Below, piece by piece: positions 29,665 to 36,532 of a stretch of DNA of 41,298 nt (its first letter is position 1; each line of letters begins with the position of its first letter). This DNA comes from an uncultured Opitutaceae bacterium (GTDB taxonomy: Bacteria; Verrucomicrobiota; Verrucomicrobiia; Opitutales; Opitutaceae), in contig CAITEC010000108.1 in NCBI GenBank assembly GCA_903891325.1, forward strand, positions 1-41,298, written 5' to 3'. The translations under genes and the position numbers were made by a program. The notes below the pieces were generated by a model, which worked only from the letters and a program-made list of their open reading frames with translations, ran no database searches and was not told the DNA's origin.

Positions 29665-31119
29665 TCACGCACCCACGAGGAACGCATGAACCTCCGCCGC
29701 CAGCTTCGGGCCGAAGCCCTCGACCTCGCGAATCGCCTCGACGGTGGCGGCCCGCAGCCGGTCGATCCCGCCGAAATGCGCCAGGAGCGCGGCCCGGCGC
29801 ACCGGGCCCAGCCCGGGCACGTCATCGAGGACCGACTCCCGGATCTTTCTGGAGCGCAGGTCCGCGTTGTAGGTGTTGGCGAATCGGTGGGCCTCGTCGC
29901 GAATCCGCTGGATGAGCTGCAGCCCCGGGTGGCTGAGGGGCAGGTTCAGCGGCGGGCGCCCGTCGGTGAAGAGGATCGTCTCCTTCTTCTTCGCCAGCCC
30001 GATGAGCGGCGGTGGCGCAATATCGAGCCGCAGAAAGCCCTTCAACGCGGCGCCGATCTGGCCGGCCCCGCCGTCGATCACCACCAGGTCGGGCAGGGGG
30101 CGGCTCTCCCCGCGCAGCCGGCGATAGCGCCGGCCGACGACCTCCTCCATCGACCGGAAGTCGTCGTTGCCCACGAAGTCCCGGATCTGGAAGCGCCGGT
30201 ATTGGTCCTTGTCCGGCCGTCCGTCGGCGAAGCGCACCATTGAGGCGACGACAAAGGTCCCGGAAATGTGGGAGATGTCGAAGCACTCGATGCTCCTCGG
30301 CGGGCCGGCCAGGGCGAGGGCCTCGCCGAGCATCCGGACCGCGACTTCGCTCGCGCTTACGGCCGTCGGGTCCGTGCGCTCAAAGTGCCTGGTCTTTGCG
30401 AGGGTCTTCTCGAGGGCGAAGACCAGGTCCCTCAGTTCCGCCGCCTTCTCGAACGCCTGCTCGGCGGCCGCCACCTGCATCTCCGCCCTCAGGGTGGTCA
30501 GCCATTCGCGCGACTTGCCATCGAGAAAGGCGCAGGCCTGCGCGAGTCGGAGGCGGTACTCCTCCCCGGTGACCGTGTTGGGAAAGGCGTAAAGGTCCCG
30601 CCTGACATCGTCGTACAGCTGCCAGGAGCCGTCGGGGAGCCTCTTTGGGTTCGCGTCTCCCAGGAGGATCCCAAACTGCCGGCGCATCTGCGCCAGGGTC
30701 TTTCTGAGCAGCCCGCTGTGCGCGAAGGGCCCGAAGTAGCGCGAGCGCTCGTCCTTTCGCACGCGCGTCAGCCGGAACCGGGGCAGGGCCTCCGCTTCGT
30801 CGACGCGGACGAGCAGGAAGCGCTTGTCGTCCGTAAAATCGGTGTTGTAGCGCGGGCGCCACTGCTTGATCAGCTTGCCCTCGAGCAGGATGGCCTCCGG
30901 CTCCGACTTGACCGAGTAGGTGTCGAAGTCGGCGATCATCCCGATCAGCGCCCGGATCTTCGGGTGGAGGGTCTGCATCCGCCCCCGCTGGAAATAGGAC
31001 GACACCCGCTTTTTCAGGCTGCGCGCCTTGCCTACGTAGATGATCCGGCCCAGCTTGTCCTTCATCAGGTACACCCCCGGCTCGTTCGGAAGGTGCCTCA
31101 CCTTTTCCTTTAGGCTCAT
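29665..31119 (-). CDS. uvrC: Excinuclease UvrC, short form lacking Fe-S cysteines
   Basis: UvrC makes both incisions in nucleotide-excision repair. The 484 residues hold the GIY-YIG nuclease (PGVYLMKDKLGRIIYVGKA), a UVR helix pair for UvrB contact (EQAFEKAAELRDLVFALE), the RNase H-like half (ECFDISHISGTFVVASMV; VVIDGGAGQIGAA; RDEAHRFA) and a C-terminal HhH pair (DVPGLGPVRRAALLAHFGG). It is shorter than the usual ~600 residues. The segment where UvrC normally carries four Fe-S ligand cysteines (about residues 145-190) has none. Catalytic residues are kept, so it is probably active. The start is ATG 31119. Confidence 0.93.
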   Translation of the reverse strand: MSLKEKVRHLPNEPGVYLMKDKLGRIIYVGKARSLKKRVSSYFQRGRMQTLHPKIRALIGMIADFDTYSVKSEPEAILLEGKLIKQWRPRYNTDFTDDKRFLLVRVDEAEALPRFRLTRVRKDERSRYFGPFAHSGLLRKTLAQMRRQFGILLGDANPKRLPDGSWQLYDDVRRDLYAFPNTVTGEEYRLRLAQACAFLDGKSREWLTTLRAEMQVAAAEQAFEKAAELRDLVFALEKTLAKTRHFERTDPTAVSASEVAVRMLGEALALAGPPRSIECFDISHISGTFVVASMVRFADGRPDKDQYRRFQIRDFVGNDDFRSMEEVVGRRYRRLRGESRPLPDLVVIDGGAGQIGAALKGFLRLDIAPPPLIGLAKKKETILFTDGRPPLNLPLSHPGLQLIQRIRDEAHRFANTYNADLRSRKIRESVLDDVPGLGPVRRAALLAHFGGIDRLRAATVEAIREVEGFGPKLAAEVHAFLVGA

Positions 31120-31139
31120 TTGTTCGGAAGGATGAGGGA

Positions 31140-31158
31140 TGAGACCTGAAACCTGAAG
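31140..31158 (+). repeat. Heptamer repeat fragment
   Basis: GAGACCTGAAACCTGAA lies in the 187-bp gap between divergent uvrC and cinA. It is a short piece of the AAACCTG family. A small AGGGCGGCGCCCT palindrome follows at about 31189-31202. Confidence 0.6.
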
Positions 31159-31306
31159 CCAATCCTCGACACATCAATTGGCGGGTGTAGGGCGGCGCCC
31201 TAAGTCAAGGACCGGTCATCGGCGCGATGACGCTTAAGGAAACTGTGCGAAGATTGTGACGAGAGAATGGCAATTTCCGAAATATCACCTACCATTGACT
31301 CAAAGC

Positions 31307-32644
31307 ATGGCATCCCCCGAAAAGCCATCCGGCCAAGCATCGCCGAAGCCCGTCGCCCAGGTCCGCTACGAACTGCTGACCCTGGGCGACGAGTTGCTGC
31401 TCGGGCTCACGGCCAACAGCCACCTCACCTTTATCGGGGCTGAACTGGGCCGGCGCGGGGCCATGCTCCAGCGCAACGTCACGATCACCGACGAGGCTGA
31501 GGCAATCGCAGCGCAGTTTCGCGAGAGCTGGGCCCGATCCGATGTCGTCATCACCAGCGGCGGCCTCGGGCCGACCTGCGACGACCGCACCCGGGAGGCG
31601 ATCGCCGCCGAGCTTGGCATGAAGCTCGTCTTCGACACGTCGATCGAGAAGGCGATCAACGACCGATTTGTCCTCTTTGGCCGCAAGCCGACCGCCAACA
31701 ACCTGAAGCAGGCGTACCGCTTCGAGCACGGCGAGGTCATTGCCAACGCGAACGGCACTGCGCCGGGCCTCTGGGTGGAGCGCGACGGCAAGGTCCTCTG
31801 CATGCTGCCGGGGCCGCCGAACGAGCTTCAGCCGATGTTTGTCGATCAGGTGCTTCCCAGGCTCGCCCGCCTCGGGCTTCTGCTCGACCGCGAGGCGTAT
31901 GTCCAGATCCGCACCGCCGGGGTGGGGGAATCCTCGCTTGAGACCAAGCTTCAGCCGATTTTCGACGCCCAGGGGGAGGCCCTGAGCGTGGCCTACTGCG
32001 CCCACGCGGGACACGTGGACTGCAGGATCAGCTCGCCGAGCGGCGCGCTTGCGATGCCGCAGCTTGAGTCGATCGCCGCGGAGTGCGCCCGGCTGCTCGG
32101 CGAGGATTTTGTCTGCTTCGGTTCCGATTCCCTTGCCAAGGTCTGCGCCGACGCGCTTCGCGCCGCCGAGCGGACGCTGGCGGTTGCGGAGACGGCGACC
32201 GGAGGCCTGCTGACCAACGCATTCGCCGACATCTGCGGCGCCGCGAAATTCTTTGCGGGCGGCTGCGTCTGCACGACCTACGACGCGAAGATGCAGTTGG
32301 TCGACGTGCCCGAGAGCATCCTCCAGCAGCACGGCGCCGCCAGCGCCGAGGGCGCGGTCGCGATGGCGACCGGCGCCGCCGAGAAGCTCAGCGCCGACTA
32401 CGCGCTGGCGGTGACCGGCTTTTCCGGCCCCTGCGCCGGGCCGAACGAAAATCCGATTGGCACGATCTTCATTGCGCTTCATTCCCCGCACGGAGTCTGG
32501 TCTAAGAAGCTGAGCTACCCGGGTCCGCGGGCCACCGTGAGGCGTCGGGTGGTGAATGCAGCGCTCGACTGGCTGCGCCGTGAGCTTGTCCGCGAGCGGA
32601 GCGGTGCGACCGCCACCGACCAGTGCCAGAGCGTGATGCAGTAG
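31307..32644 (+). CDS. cinA: CinA-family protein (MoCF domain plus C-terminal NMN deamidase-like domain)
   Basis: The 445 residues (start ATG 31307; a GTG at 31256 would add an unlikely leader) hold an N-terminal MoaB/MogA-like domain and a C-terminal PncC-like domain. The first carries LLTLGDELLLGLTANSHL, SGGLGPTCDDRTREA and MLPGPPNELQPMF. In the family the second deamidates nicotinamide mononucleotide in pyridine-nucleotide recycling. Its usual ESCTGG motif is here ETATGG (residue 296 Thr for the catalytic Ser), and the conserved Tyr is displaced (CVCTTYDAK). Deamidase activity is therefore uncertain. GFSGPCAGPNENPIGTIFIAL is otherwise normal. Confidence 0.88.
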   Translation: MASPEKPSGQASPKPVAQVRYELLTLGDELLLGLTANSHLTFIGAELGRRGAMLQRNVTITDEAEAIAAQFRESWARSDVVITSGGLGPTCDDRTREAIAAELGMKLVFDTSIEKAINDRFVLFGRKPTANNLKQAYRFEHGEVIANANGTAPGLWVERDGKVLCMLPGPPNELQPMFVDQVLPRLARLGLLLDREAYVQIRTAGVGESSLETKLQPIFDAQGEALSVAYCAHAGHVDCRISSPSGALAMPQLESIAAECARLLGEDFVCFGSDSLAKVCADALRAAERTLAVAETATGGLLTNAFADICGAAKFFAGGCVCTTYDAKMQLVDVPESILQQHGAASAEGAVAMATGAAEKLSADYALAVTGFSGPCAGPNENPIGTIFIALHSPHGVWSKKLSYPGPRATVRRRVVNAALDWLRRELVRERSGATATDQCQSVMQ

Positions 32645-32666
32645 GCGGCGGCGGGGCCGCCACCTT

Positions 32667-32688
32667 GCAGAAACCTGAGACCTGAATT
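32667..32688 (+). repeat. Heptamer repeat fragment
   Basis: GCAGAAACCTGAGACCTGAA stands directly before the palindrome at 32690. It is of the same family as 7702 and 18994. Confidence 0.65.
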
Positions 32689-32689
32689 T

Positions 32690-32762
32690 GGGTGGAGCGC
32701 GATCTCCGAGCGCGCTGAGCGACGATAGCCCAAGTCAGCGCGCTCGGAGATCGCCTCCACCC
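32690..32762. repeat. Palindromic element (GGTGGAGCGCGATCTCC family), copy 1
   Basis: Left arm 32690-32718 and right arm 32735-32762 are complementary over about 28 bp with a 16-nt loop (GCGACGATAGCCCAAG). The element ends 7 bp before the purC stop. The left arm and loop start match the element at 34079-34155, on the other side of purC. It may serve as a bidirectional terminator for cinA and purC. Confidence 0.75.
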
Positions 32763-32769
32763 CAATCGA

Positions 32770-33687
32770 CTACCCAACCAGGTTCCTGAACGCGCTGATG
32801 TACTTCGCCTGCGTCTGGCTGATGACATCGGCGGGCAGCCGCGGCGCCGGGGGCTTTTGGTCCCATTTCAGGGCCAGCAGGTGATCCCGGACAAACTGCT
32901 TGTCGTAGCTCGGCGGCGAGCGTCCCGGTGCGTAGCTGTCCGCGGGCCAGTAGCGCGATGAATCCGGCGTGAGGACCTCGTCGATGAGGAGGAGATTGCC
33001 GGCAGCGTCGGTTCCAAACTCGAACTTTGTGTCAGCGAGGATCATTCCGGCGGCCTTCGCCCGGTCGTGGCCCCGGCGATAGAGGGCGAGGCTCGTGGCC
33101 TTGACCTTCTCATAGAGGGCCGCCCCGACGGCGGCGGCACCCTGTGCGTCGTTGATCGGCTCATCGTGCTGGCCCTTCGGGGCCTTGGTGGTCGGCGTGA
33201 AGATCGCCTCGGGAAGCCGGTCCGCCTGGCGAAGTCCCGGCGGAAGCCGAAGCCCGCACACCGTCCCATCCTTCTGGTAGGAGCTCCAACCGCTTCCGAC
33301 GAGGTAGCCGCGGACGACGCACTCGATAGTCAGCGGCTTGAGCTTGCGCACGATCATGCTCCGCAACTGGAGATCCCGGTCATTCAATCCGCGGCGCGTG
33401 AATTCGCCGGCCTGGTCGGGGAGAAGGTGATTGGCGATCACGTCCCCAGTGGCGGCGAACCACCAATTGCTCATCTGGGTGAGGATGATCCCCTTGCCCG
33501 GTATTCCGTCGGGCAGGACCACATCGAAAGCCGACAGCCGGTCGGTGGCGGATAGAAGCAGGGCGTCGCCCAGATCGAAAATCTCGCGGACCTTTCCAGA
33601 AGCGATCCGGGGGTAGGGAAGACCGTCAATCGAGGTGACGGCATTCTTTGGCAGGGAGGCGATTACGGAGGCAGTATCCATGCCCAT
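32770..33687 (-). CDS. purC: Phosphoribosylaminoimidazole-succinocarboxamide synthase
   Basis: SAICAR synthetase condenses CAIR with aspartate in purine synthesis. I place the start at ATG 33687 (MGMDTASVIASLPKNAV; 305 residues); 33681 is an alternative. The open frame continues upstream to 34236, but that part encodes only translated intergenic repeats. Family blocks: GKVREIFDLGDALLLSATDRLSAFDVVLPDGIPGKG split over residues 27-62, VRGYLVGSGWSSYQKDGTVCG, ADTKFEFG and LIDEVLTPDSSRYWP. The length matches the eukaryote-like ~300-residue form rather than the ~240-residue E. coli form. It stands alone, bracketed by palindromic elements. Confidence 0.93.
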   Translation of the reverse strand: MGMDTASVIASLPKNAVTSIDGLPYPRIASGKVREIFDLGDALLLSATDRLSAFDVVLPDGIPGKGIILTQMSNWWFAATGDVIANHLLPDQAGEFTRRGLNDRDLQLRSMIVRKLKPLTIECVVRGYLVGSGWSSYQKDGTVCGLRLPPGLRQADRLPEAIFTPTTKAPKGQHDEPINDAQGAAAVGAALYEKVKATSLALYRRGHDRAKAAGMILADTKFEFGTDAAGNLLLIDEVLTPDSSRYWPADSYAPGRSPPSYDKQFVRDHLLALKWDQKPPAPRLPADVISQTQAKYISAFRNLVG

Positions 33688-33730
33688 TAGCCGACCCATC
33701 CCGCGCAAGGTCGTCAAGCGCCGAGCCACC

Positions 33731-33790
33731 ATCCCCGAAAATCCTTGCTCGCAACCTCCCACGAGGTAGGTTGCCCGGCTCGGCATTCCG
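33731..33790 (+). repeat. 58-bp direct repeat, copy A
   Basis: CATCCCCGAAAATCCTTGC through GGCTCGGCATT matches 34168-34226 with about six differences. It contains the small hairpin CCTCCCACGAGG. In copy B the block lies immediately before tRNA-Glu. Here a 160-bp palindromic element separates it from a tRNA-Glu fragment. Confidence 0.8.
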
Positions 33791-33950
33791 CCCGGAGATT
33801 TCACGAAGCACGGGCGAATCTCGGCCAAATTGCGGGCATAAAAGCCCTCATGCTCCCTCGATGGCCTAGTGAGGCCACCTTCGGTCGCCTTCGGCCTTTT
33901 CTGCTCCACAATTTGGCCGATCTTCATCCCGTTTTCGTGAAATCTCCGGG
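33791..33950. repeat. 160-bp palindrome-ended element (MITE-like)
   Basis: Left arm 33791-33832 and right arm 33909-33950 are 42 bp each and complementary at most positions, with ends CCCGGAGATTTCACGAA and TTCGTGAAATCTCCGGG. The 76-bp interior has no coding capacity. It lies exactly between repeat copy A and the tRNA-Glu fragment, an interval that is absent at copy B, so it looks like an insertion. Confidence 0.75.
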
Positions 33951-33953
33951 CTG

Positions 33954-33986
33954 GTCCCCATCGTCTAGCCTGGCCCAGGACACCAC
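33954..33986 (+). pseudogene. 5' fragment of tRNA-Glu
   Basis: These 33 nt are identical to the first 33 nt of the intact tRNA-Glu at 34229 (acceptor 5' strand, D arm and start of the anticodon stem). The match then breaks into unrelated sequence and a heptamer repeat. It is not a functional tRNA. Confidence 0.9.
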
Positions 33987-33996
33987 GCGTTTCTTC

Positions 33997-34027
33997 AGAG
34001 ACCTGAAACTTGAGACCTGAAACCTGA
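33997..34027 (+). repeat. Heptamer repeat (AAACCTG family)
   Basis: GAGACCTGAAACTTGAG followed by ACCTGAAACCTGA lies about 10 bp beyond the break point of the tRNA-Glu fragment. It suggests that this repeat family sits at a rearrangement junction. Confidence 0.65.
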
Positions 34028-34078
34028 AAAAGGATCAAGGCGATTGGGCACAGGATAGATTCAATATGGCGCAATTCC

Positions 34079-34155
34079 GAGGTGGAGCGCGATCTCCGAG
34101 CGCGCTGAGCGACGATAGTCCCAAACCAGCGTGCCCGGAGGTCCCGCTCCACCTC
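34079..34155. repeat. Palindromic element (GGTGGAGCGCGATCTCC family), copy 2
   Basis: The left half (GAGGTGGAGCGCGATCTCC, GAGCGCGCTGAGCGACGATAG) is the same as at 32690. The right half has drifted (CAGCGTGCCCGGAGGTCC) but still pairs imperfectly. Copies 1 and 2 flank purC. Confidence 0.7.
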
Positions 34156-34167
34156 GGAGCCACAAGC

Positions 34168-34226
34168 CATCCTCGAAAATCCTTGCCCGCTACCTCCCAC
34201 GAGGTAGGTTGCCGAGCTCGGCATTT
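34168..34226 (+). repeat. 58-bp direct repeat, copy B (upstream flank of tRNA-Glu)
   Basis: See copy A at 33731. This copy ends 2 bp before the 5' end of tRNA-Glu, so it is part of the native tRNA upstream region that was duplicated. Confidence 0.8.
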
Positions 34227-34228
34227 GG

Positions 34229-34306
34229 GTCCCCATCGTCTAGCCTGGCCCAGGACACCACCCTTTCACGGTGAGAACCGGGGTTCGAATCCCCGTGGGG
34301 ACGCCA
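34229..34306 (+). tRNA. tRNA-Glu (anticodon TTC)
   Basis: Acceptor stem GTCCCCA (34229-34235) pairs with TGGGGAC (34296-34302). Discriminator G and an encoded CCA end follow (34304-34306). The anticodon TTC is at 34265-34267 in loop CTTTCAC, and the T arm is CGGGG-TTCGAAT-CCCCG. The outermost anticodon-stem pair is a C-A mismatch. Sequence layout matches bacterial tRNA-Glu. The 3' end (34282-34306) was used as an attachment site: the same 25 bp recur at 36477. Confidence 0.95.
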
Positions 34307-34503
34307 GCTAAGTAGCTGGCATTCAATGACCGCCCTTAGCCTGACGAAAGATTTGCGAGTTGACGTGCCAAATCGGGCATGAATCTAAACCATTCGTTCG
34401 TCATTTCTCAGTTCACGAATCTGACGTTCTCCCGCCACCCGTCCCCGTAAAAGTCAGTGGCCAGGAATCGGGCAGCTACCGTTCTCATCGACGGCTGCAG
34501 GTC

Positions 34504-35724
34504 CTAGTTCCAGAGCGCCGAAATCGGTGCGGCAAAGAGGTTAAGGCCAAAGGGTACGACGGAGTCTCCGTCGTAGAGAACCAGCCCTAAGGTGAATCGT
34601 TTGCCCGCCGATTCCGCCAATTTCCGTAGTCCATTGAAATCTGCGGTGACAACGGTTGCGCTCGCCTTCACTTCGAGGCCGACGATCTTGCGCTCCTGAT
34701 CCTCGATGACGATATCGACCTCGTTCTGTTCCTTGTCGCGATAATGCGACAACGAGAAGCGCTGTCCGGACCAACTGGAGAGTTTGAGTACCTCTGAGAG
34801 AACAAATGTCTCCAGCACCGCTCCGAAGGCGCTTCGGTCATCCGCAATCCGCTGCGGTGACAGGTCCCTCAACGCCGCCAAAAGCCCTGAATCCAGGAAG
34901 TGGATTTTCGGCGTCTTGATCAGTCGCTTGAGTTCGTTGTTCGACCACGGCGGCAACAGCCGGGTCAGGAAGAGTTGCTCAAATAGGCCAGCATACTTCT
35001 GGGTTGTGACATGGGTCAGTCCAAGCGGCGCCCCTAGACCGGAGTAGTTAACGAGTTGACCGGAATGATGGGCCAGCACGCGGAGTAAGCGCGGCAATTG
35101 CTGCGCCTTGTCGATTTGGGCGATGTCACGAACGTCGCGTTCCACAATCGCCCGCACATAATCGAGGCACCAGTCCCTTCGCCGGTTCCAAGTACTTCGC
35201 AGGAGCACCTCAGGATAGCCGCCGGTCAACACCGCCGTCACCAAGGCTTCACCGAGGACCAAATCCTTTGGTTTTGGAGCATGGCCACGAAAAGCCTCCT
35301 CCAGAAAGTGCGACGGATGTCGCCGGATTTCCGAAACGGACAGTGGCAATAGATCAACAATGGCCATGCGCCCTGCCAACGAGTCCGCCACGAGCGGGAG
35401 GGTCAGCAGGTTGGCGGACCCGGTCAGGAGGAAGCGCCCTGGGCGGGTGTCCTCGTCCACGGAGCGCTTGATCGCGAGGATCAAGTCCGGAGCGCGTTGG
35501 ACTTCGTCGATGGTCGCCCGATCCAAGCCGCGGACAAAGCCAACCGGATCGTCCTTCGCGGCACTCAACACGGTGGGATCATCGAGCGTCAGGAAGGTGG
35601 CGTGCTCCTCCGCCACCTTCTTGGCCAAGGTCGTCTTCCCGGCTTGGCGCGGGCCGGCCAGCAGCACCACGCGGGTATCGGACAGTTCGGCCCGGACGCG
35701 TCGCTCAATCCAACGAGGATACAT
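34504..35724 (-). CDS. AAA ATPase with C-terminal DUF4143 domain
   Basis: This 406-residue protein has an AAA_14 ATPase and a DUF4143 C-terminal domain. Walker A is GPRQAGKTTLAK, Walker B ATIDEVQR, followed by sensor-like FLLTGSANLLTLP. DUF4143 shows the PD-(D/E)XK-like core EVDIVIEDQERKIVGLEVKAS (Asp/Glu/Lys). Such proteins are common cargo of mobile islands; their role is unclear, with defence or toxin-type functions suggested. It is the only intact gene in the tRNA-Glu island. Its promoter would lie in the 22-bp repeat array just upstream. The start ATG at 35724 gives the complete MYPRWIERRVRAEL opening. Confidence 0.92.
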   Translation of the reverse strand: MYPRWIERRVRAELSDTRVVLLAGPRQAGKTTLAKKVAEEHATFLTLDDPTVLSAAKDDPVGFVRGLDRATIDEVQRAPDLILAIKRSVDEDTRPGRFLLTGSANLLTLPLVADSLAGRMAIVDLLPLSVSEIRRHPSHFLEEAFRGHAPKPKDLVLGEALVTAVLTGGYPEVLLRSTWNRRRDWCLDYVRAIVERDVRDIAQIDKAQQLPRLLRVLAHHSGQLVNYSGLGAPLGLTHVTTQKYAGLFEQLFLTRLLPPWSNNELKRLIKTPKIHFLDSGLLAALRDLSPQRIADDRSAFGAVLETFVLSEVLKLSSWSGQRFSLSHYRDKEQNEVDIVIEDQERKIVGLEVKASATVVTADFNGLRKLAESAGKRFTLGLVLYDGDSVVPFGLNLFAAPISALWN

Positions 35725-35750
35725 GGTCAGTTACTGGGTTCAGTTTCAAT

Positions 35751-35832
35751 CTGGCCAATTGAAAGTTAGGTTCCGACCAATTGAAAGTCTAAAGACGTCC
35801 ATTTGAAAGTATCGGGCCGTCCAAATGATCAT
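35751..35832 (+). repeat. 22-bp tandem repeat array resembling an IS21-family end
   Basis: AATTGAAAGT occurs at 35757 and 35779, ATTTGAAAGT at 35801, exactly 22 bp apart, each preceded by a (G/C)(G/A)(T/C)CC-type half (GGCC, GACC, GTCC). A fourth degenerate unit starts near 35823. IS21-family elements carry such multiple terminal repeats. No istA or istB remains. The array also sits 27 bp upstream of the DUF4143 start and could alternatively be an operator. Confidence 0.6.
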
Positions 35833-35834
35833 CT

Positions 35835-36010
35835 ACTGCCTCAGGACGGCGATGATGTCGGTGGCTGCGGAGCCCGCATTCGCGCTCTTCAACGATGGCG
35901 AGGCTCGACAATCGGTCGAGCCCGAGCCGACGACGCATGCCGGGTGGAAGCGTAAGCGTTCCGCGTTTACCGTTACGTTTTCCAATGAGTTTTTTATCAG
36001 GTAGAATTTC
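35835..36010 (-). pseudogene. Decayed AbrB-like antitoxin fragment
   Basis: The minus-strand reading KLIGKRNGKRGTLTLPPGM followed by RRRLGLDRLSSLAIVEERE resembles a SpoVT/AbrB swapped-hairpin domain (GTLTLPPGMRRRLGL). It has no start codon in place and loses the frame after the VEERE segment. No partner toxin is next to it. The assignment is by motif only. Confidence 0.4.
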
Positions 36011-36070
36011 AGACGGCGGCGAGACGCGACACGTCGAAGGTCGGGGTCAATTTATCAGATGCCGTCTGAA
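36008..36070. repeat. Inverted pair of GCCGTCTGAA 10-mers
   Basis: TTCAGACGGC at 36008-36017 and ATGCCGTCTGAA at 36059-36070 form a 10-bp inverted repeat with a 41-bp spacer. The right copy equals the 12-mer DNA uptake sequence of Neisseria. It lies in the island and may be chance or an acquired segment. Confidence 0.5.
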
Positions 36071-36095
36071 AAATCTGTTCCGGCGGCCGAGTGAG

Positions 36096-36260
36096 CTAAA
36101 GCCGCTTCATCTGGCTCAGGTGAACCACTCCGAAGCCGCGGCCTGGTTTGGCCGTCAGGTCGCGGGTCAGCCGTGCGATCGGCTCCTCTCCATAGGCGGC
36201 CTGCCTTTCTGCCCCCTTACTCGAACTCCACAATCCGGCCGCGAAATTGCCGGCTAACGC
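36096..36260 (-). pseudogene. Frameshifted fragment of a DUF1016 (YhcG-type) nuclease
   Basis: The minus strand encodes GRIVEFE in one frame, then QAAYGEEPIARLTRDLTAK and GRGFGVVHLSQMK in another. Together they match the DUF1016 N-terminal signature (G-R-x-I-V-E-x-E, then YGE-x-L-x3-L-x-x-D-L-T-x-x-F-G-R-G-F-x4-L-x-Q-M). The nuclease domain is absent. These proteins are accessory-genome nucleases, consistent with an island. Confidence 0.6.
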
Positions 36261-36532
36261 ATTGGAAATGTCCGGCCACCAGGGCAGCGACCGGCCAGCC
36301 GGCGGCTGAACCGCCATCGCGGGATGAATCCGCCCACAATTTGCCACGGATTTGCCAGTAAACCTGTTCTTAGCTGGCATTTGAAGCAGCTGGCCGCATC
36401 CAGTTGCCTTTTCTAACGTACTGCACTTTAAGTTAAAGCACGCTCAGCGAAGCACTTCAATTGTTTGGCGACAGGCGGTTCGAATCCCCGTGGGGACGCC
36501 AACGGCGCCGCGCAGCGGTTCGCCAGACCTCA

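Larger units (their letters stand above)
34282..36501. mobile_element. Remnant genomic island in tRNA-Glu (att repeats at 34282-34306 and 36477-36501)
   Basis: The last 25 nt of tRNA-Glu including CCA are repeated exactly at 36477-36501, the typical attL/attR pair left by tyrosine-recombinase integration at a tRNA 3' end. The 2.2 kb between them holds one intact gene (AAA/DUF4143), an IS21-like repeat array and two decayed genes. No integrase is present, so the island is probably a deleted remnant. An 11-bp repeat TAGCTGGCATT occurs near both ends (34313 and 36371). The stretch 34307-34503 shows no gene. Confidence 0.85.

Noticed and set aside
32770-34236. purC read as a 488-residue protein with a long N-terminal extension
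   Set aside because: The extension is translated intergenic repeats, a palindromic element and part of tRNA-Glu; family homology begins only at about 33687.
36477-36501. Second tRNA-Glu gene
   Set aside because: Only the last 25 nt of the tRNA are present; upstream sequence does not form D or anticodon arms.
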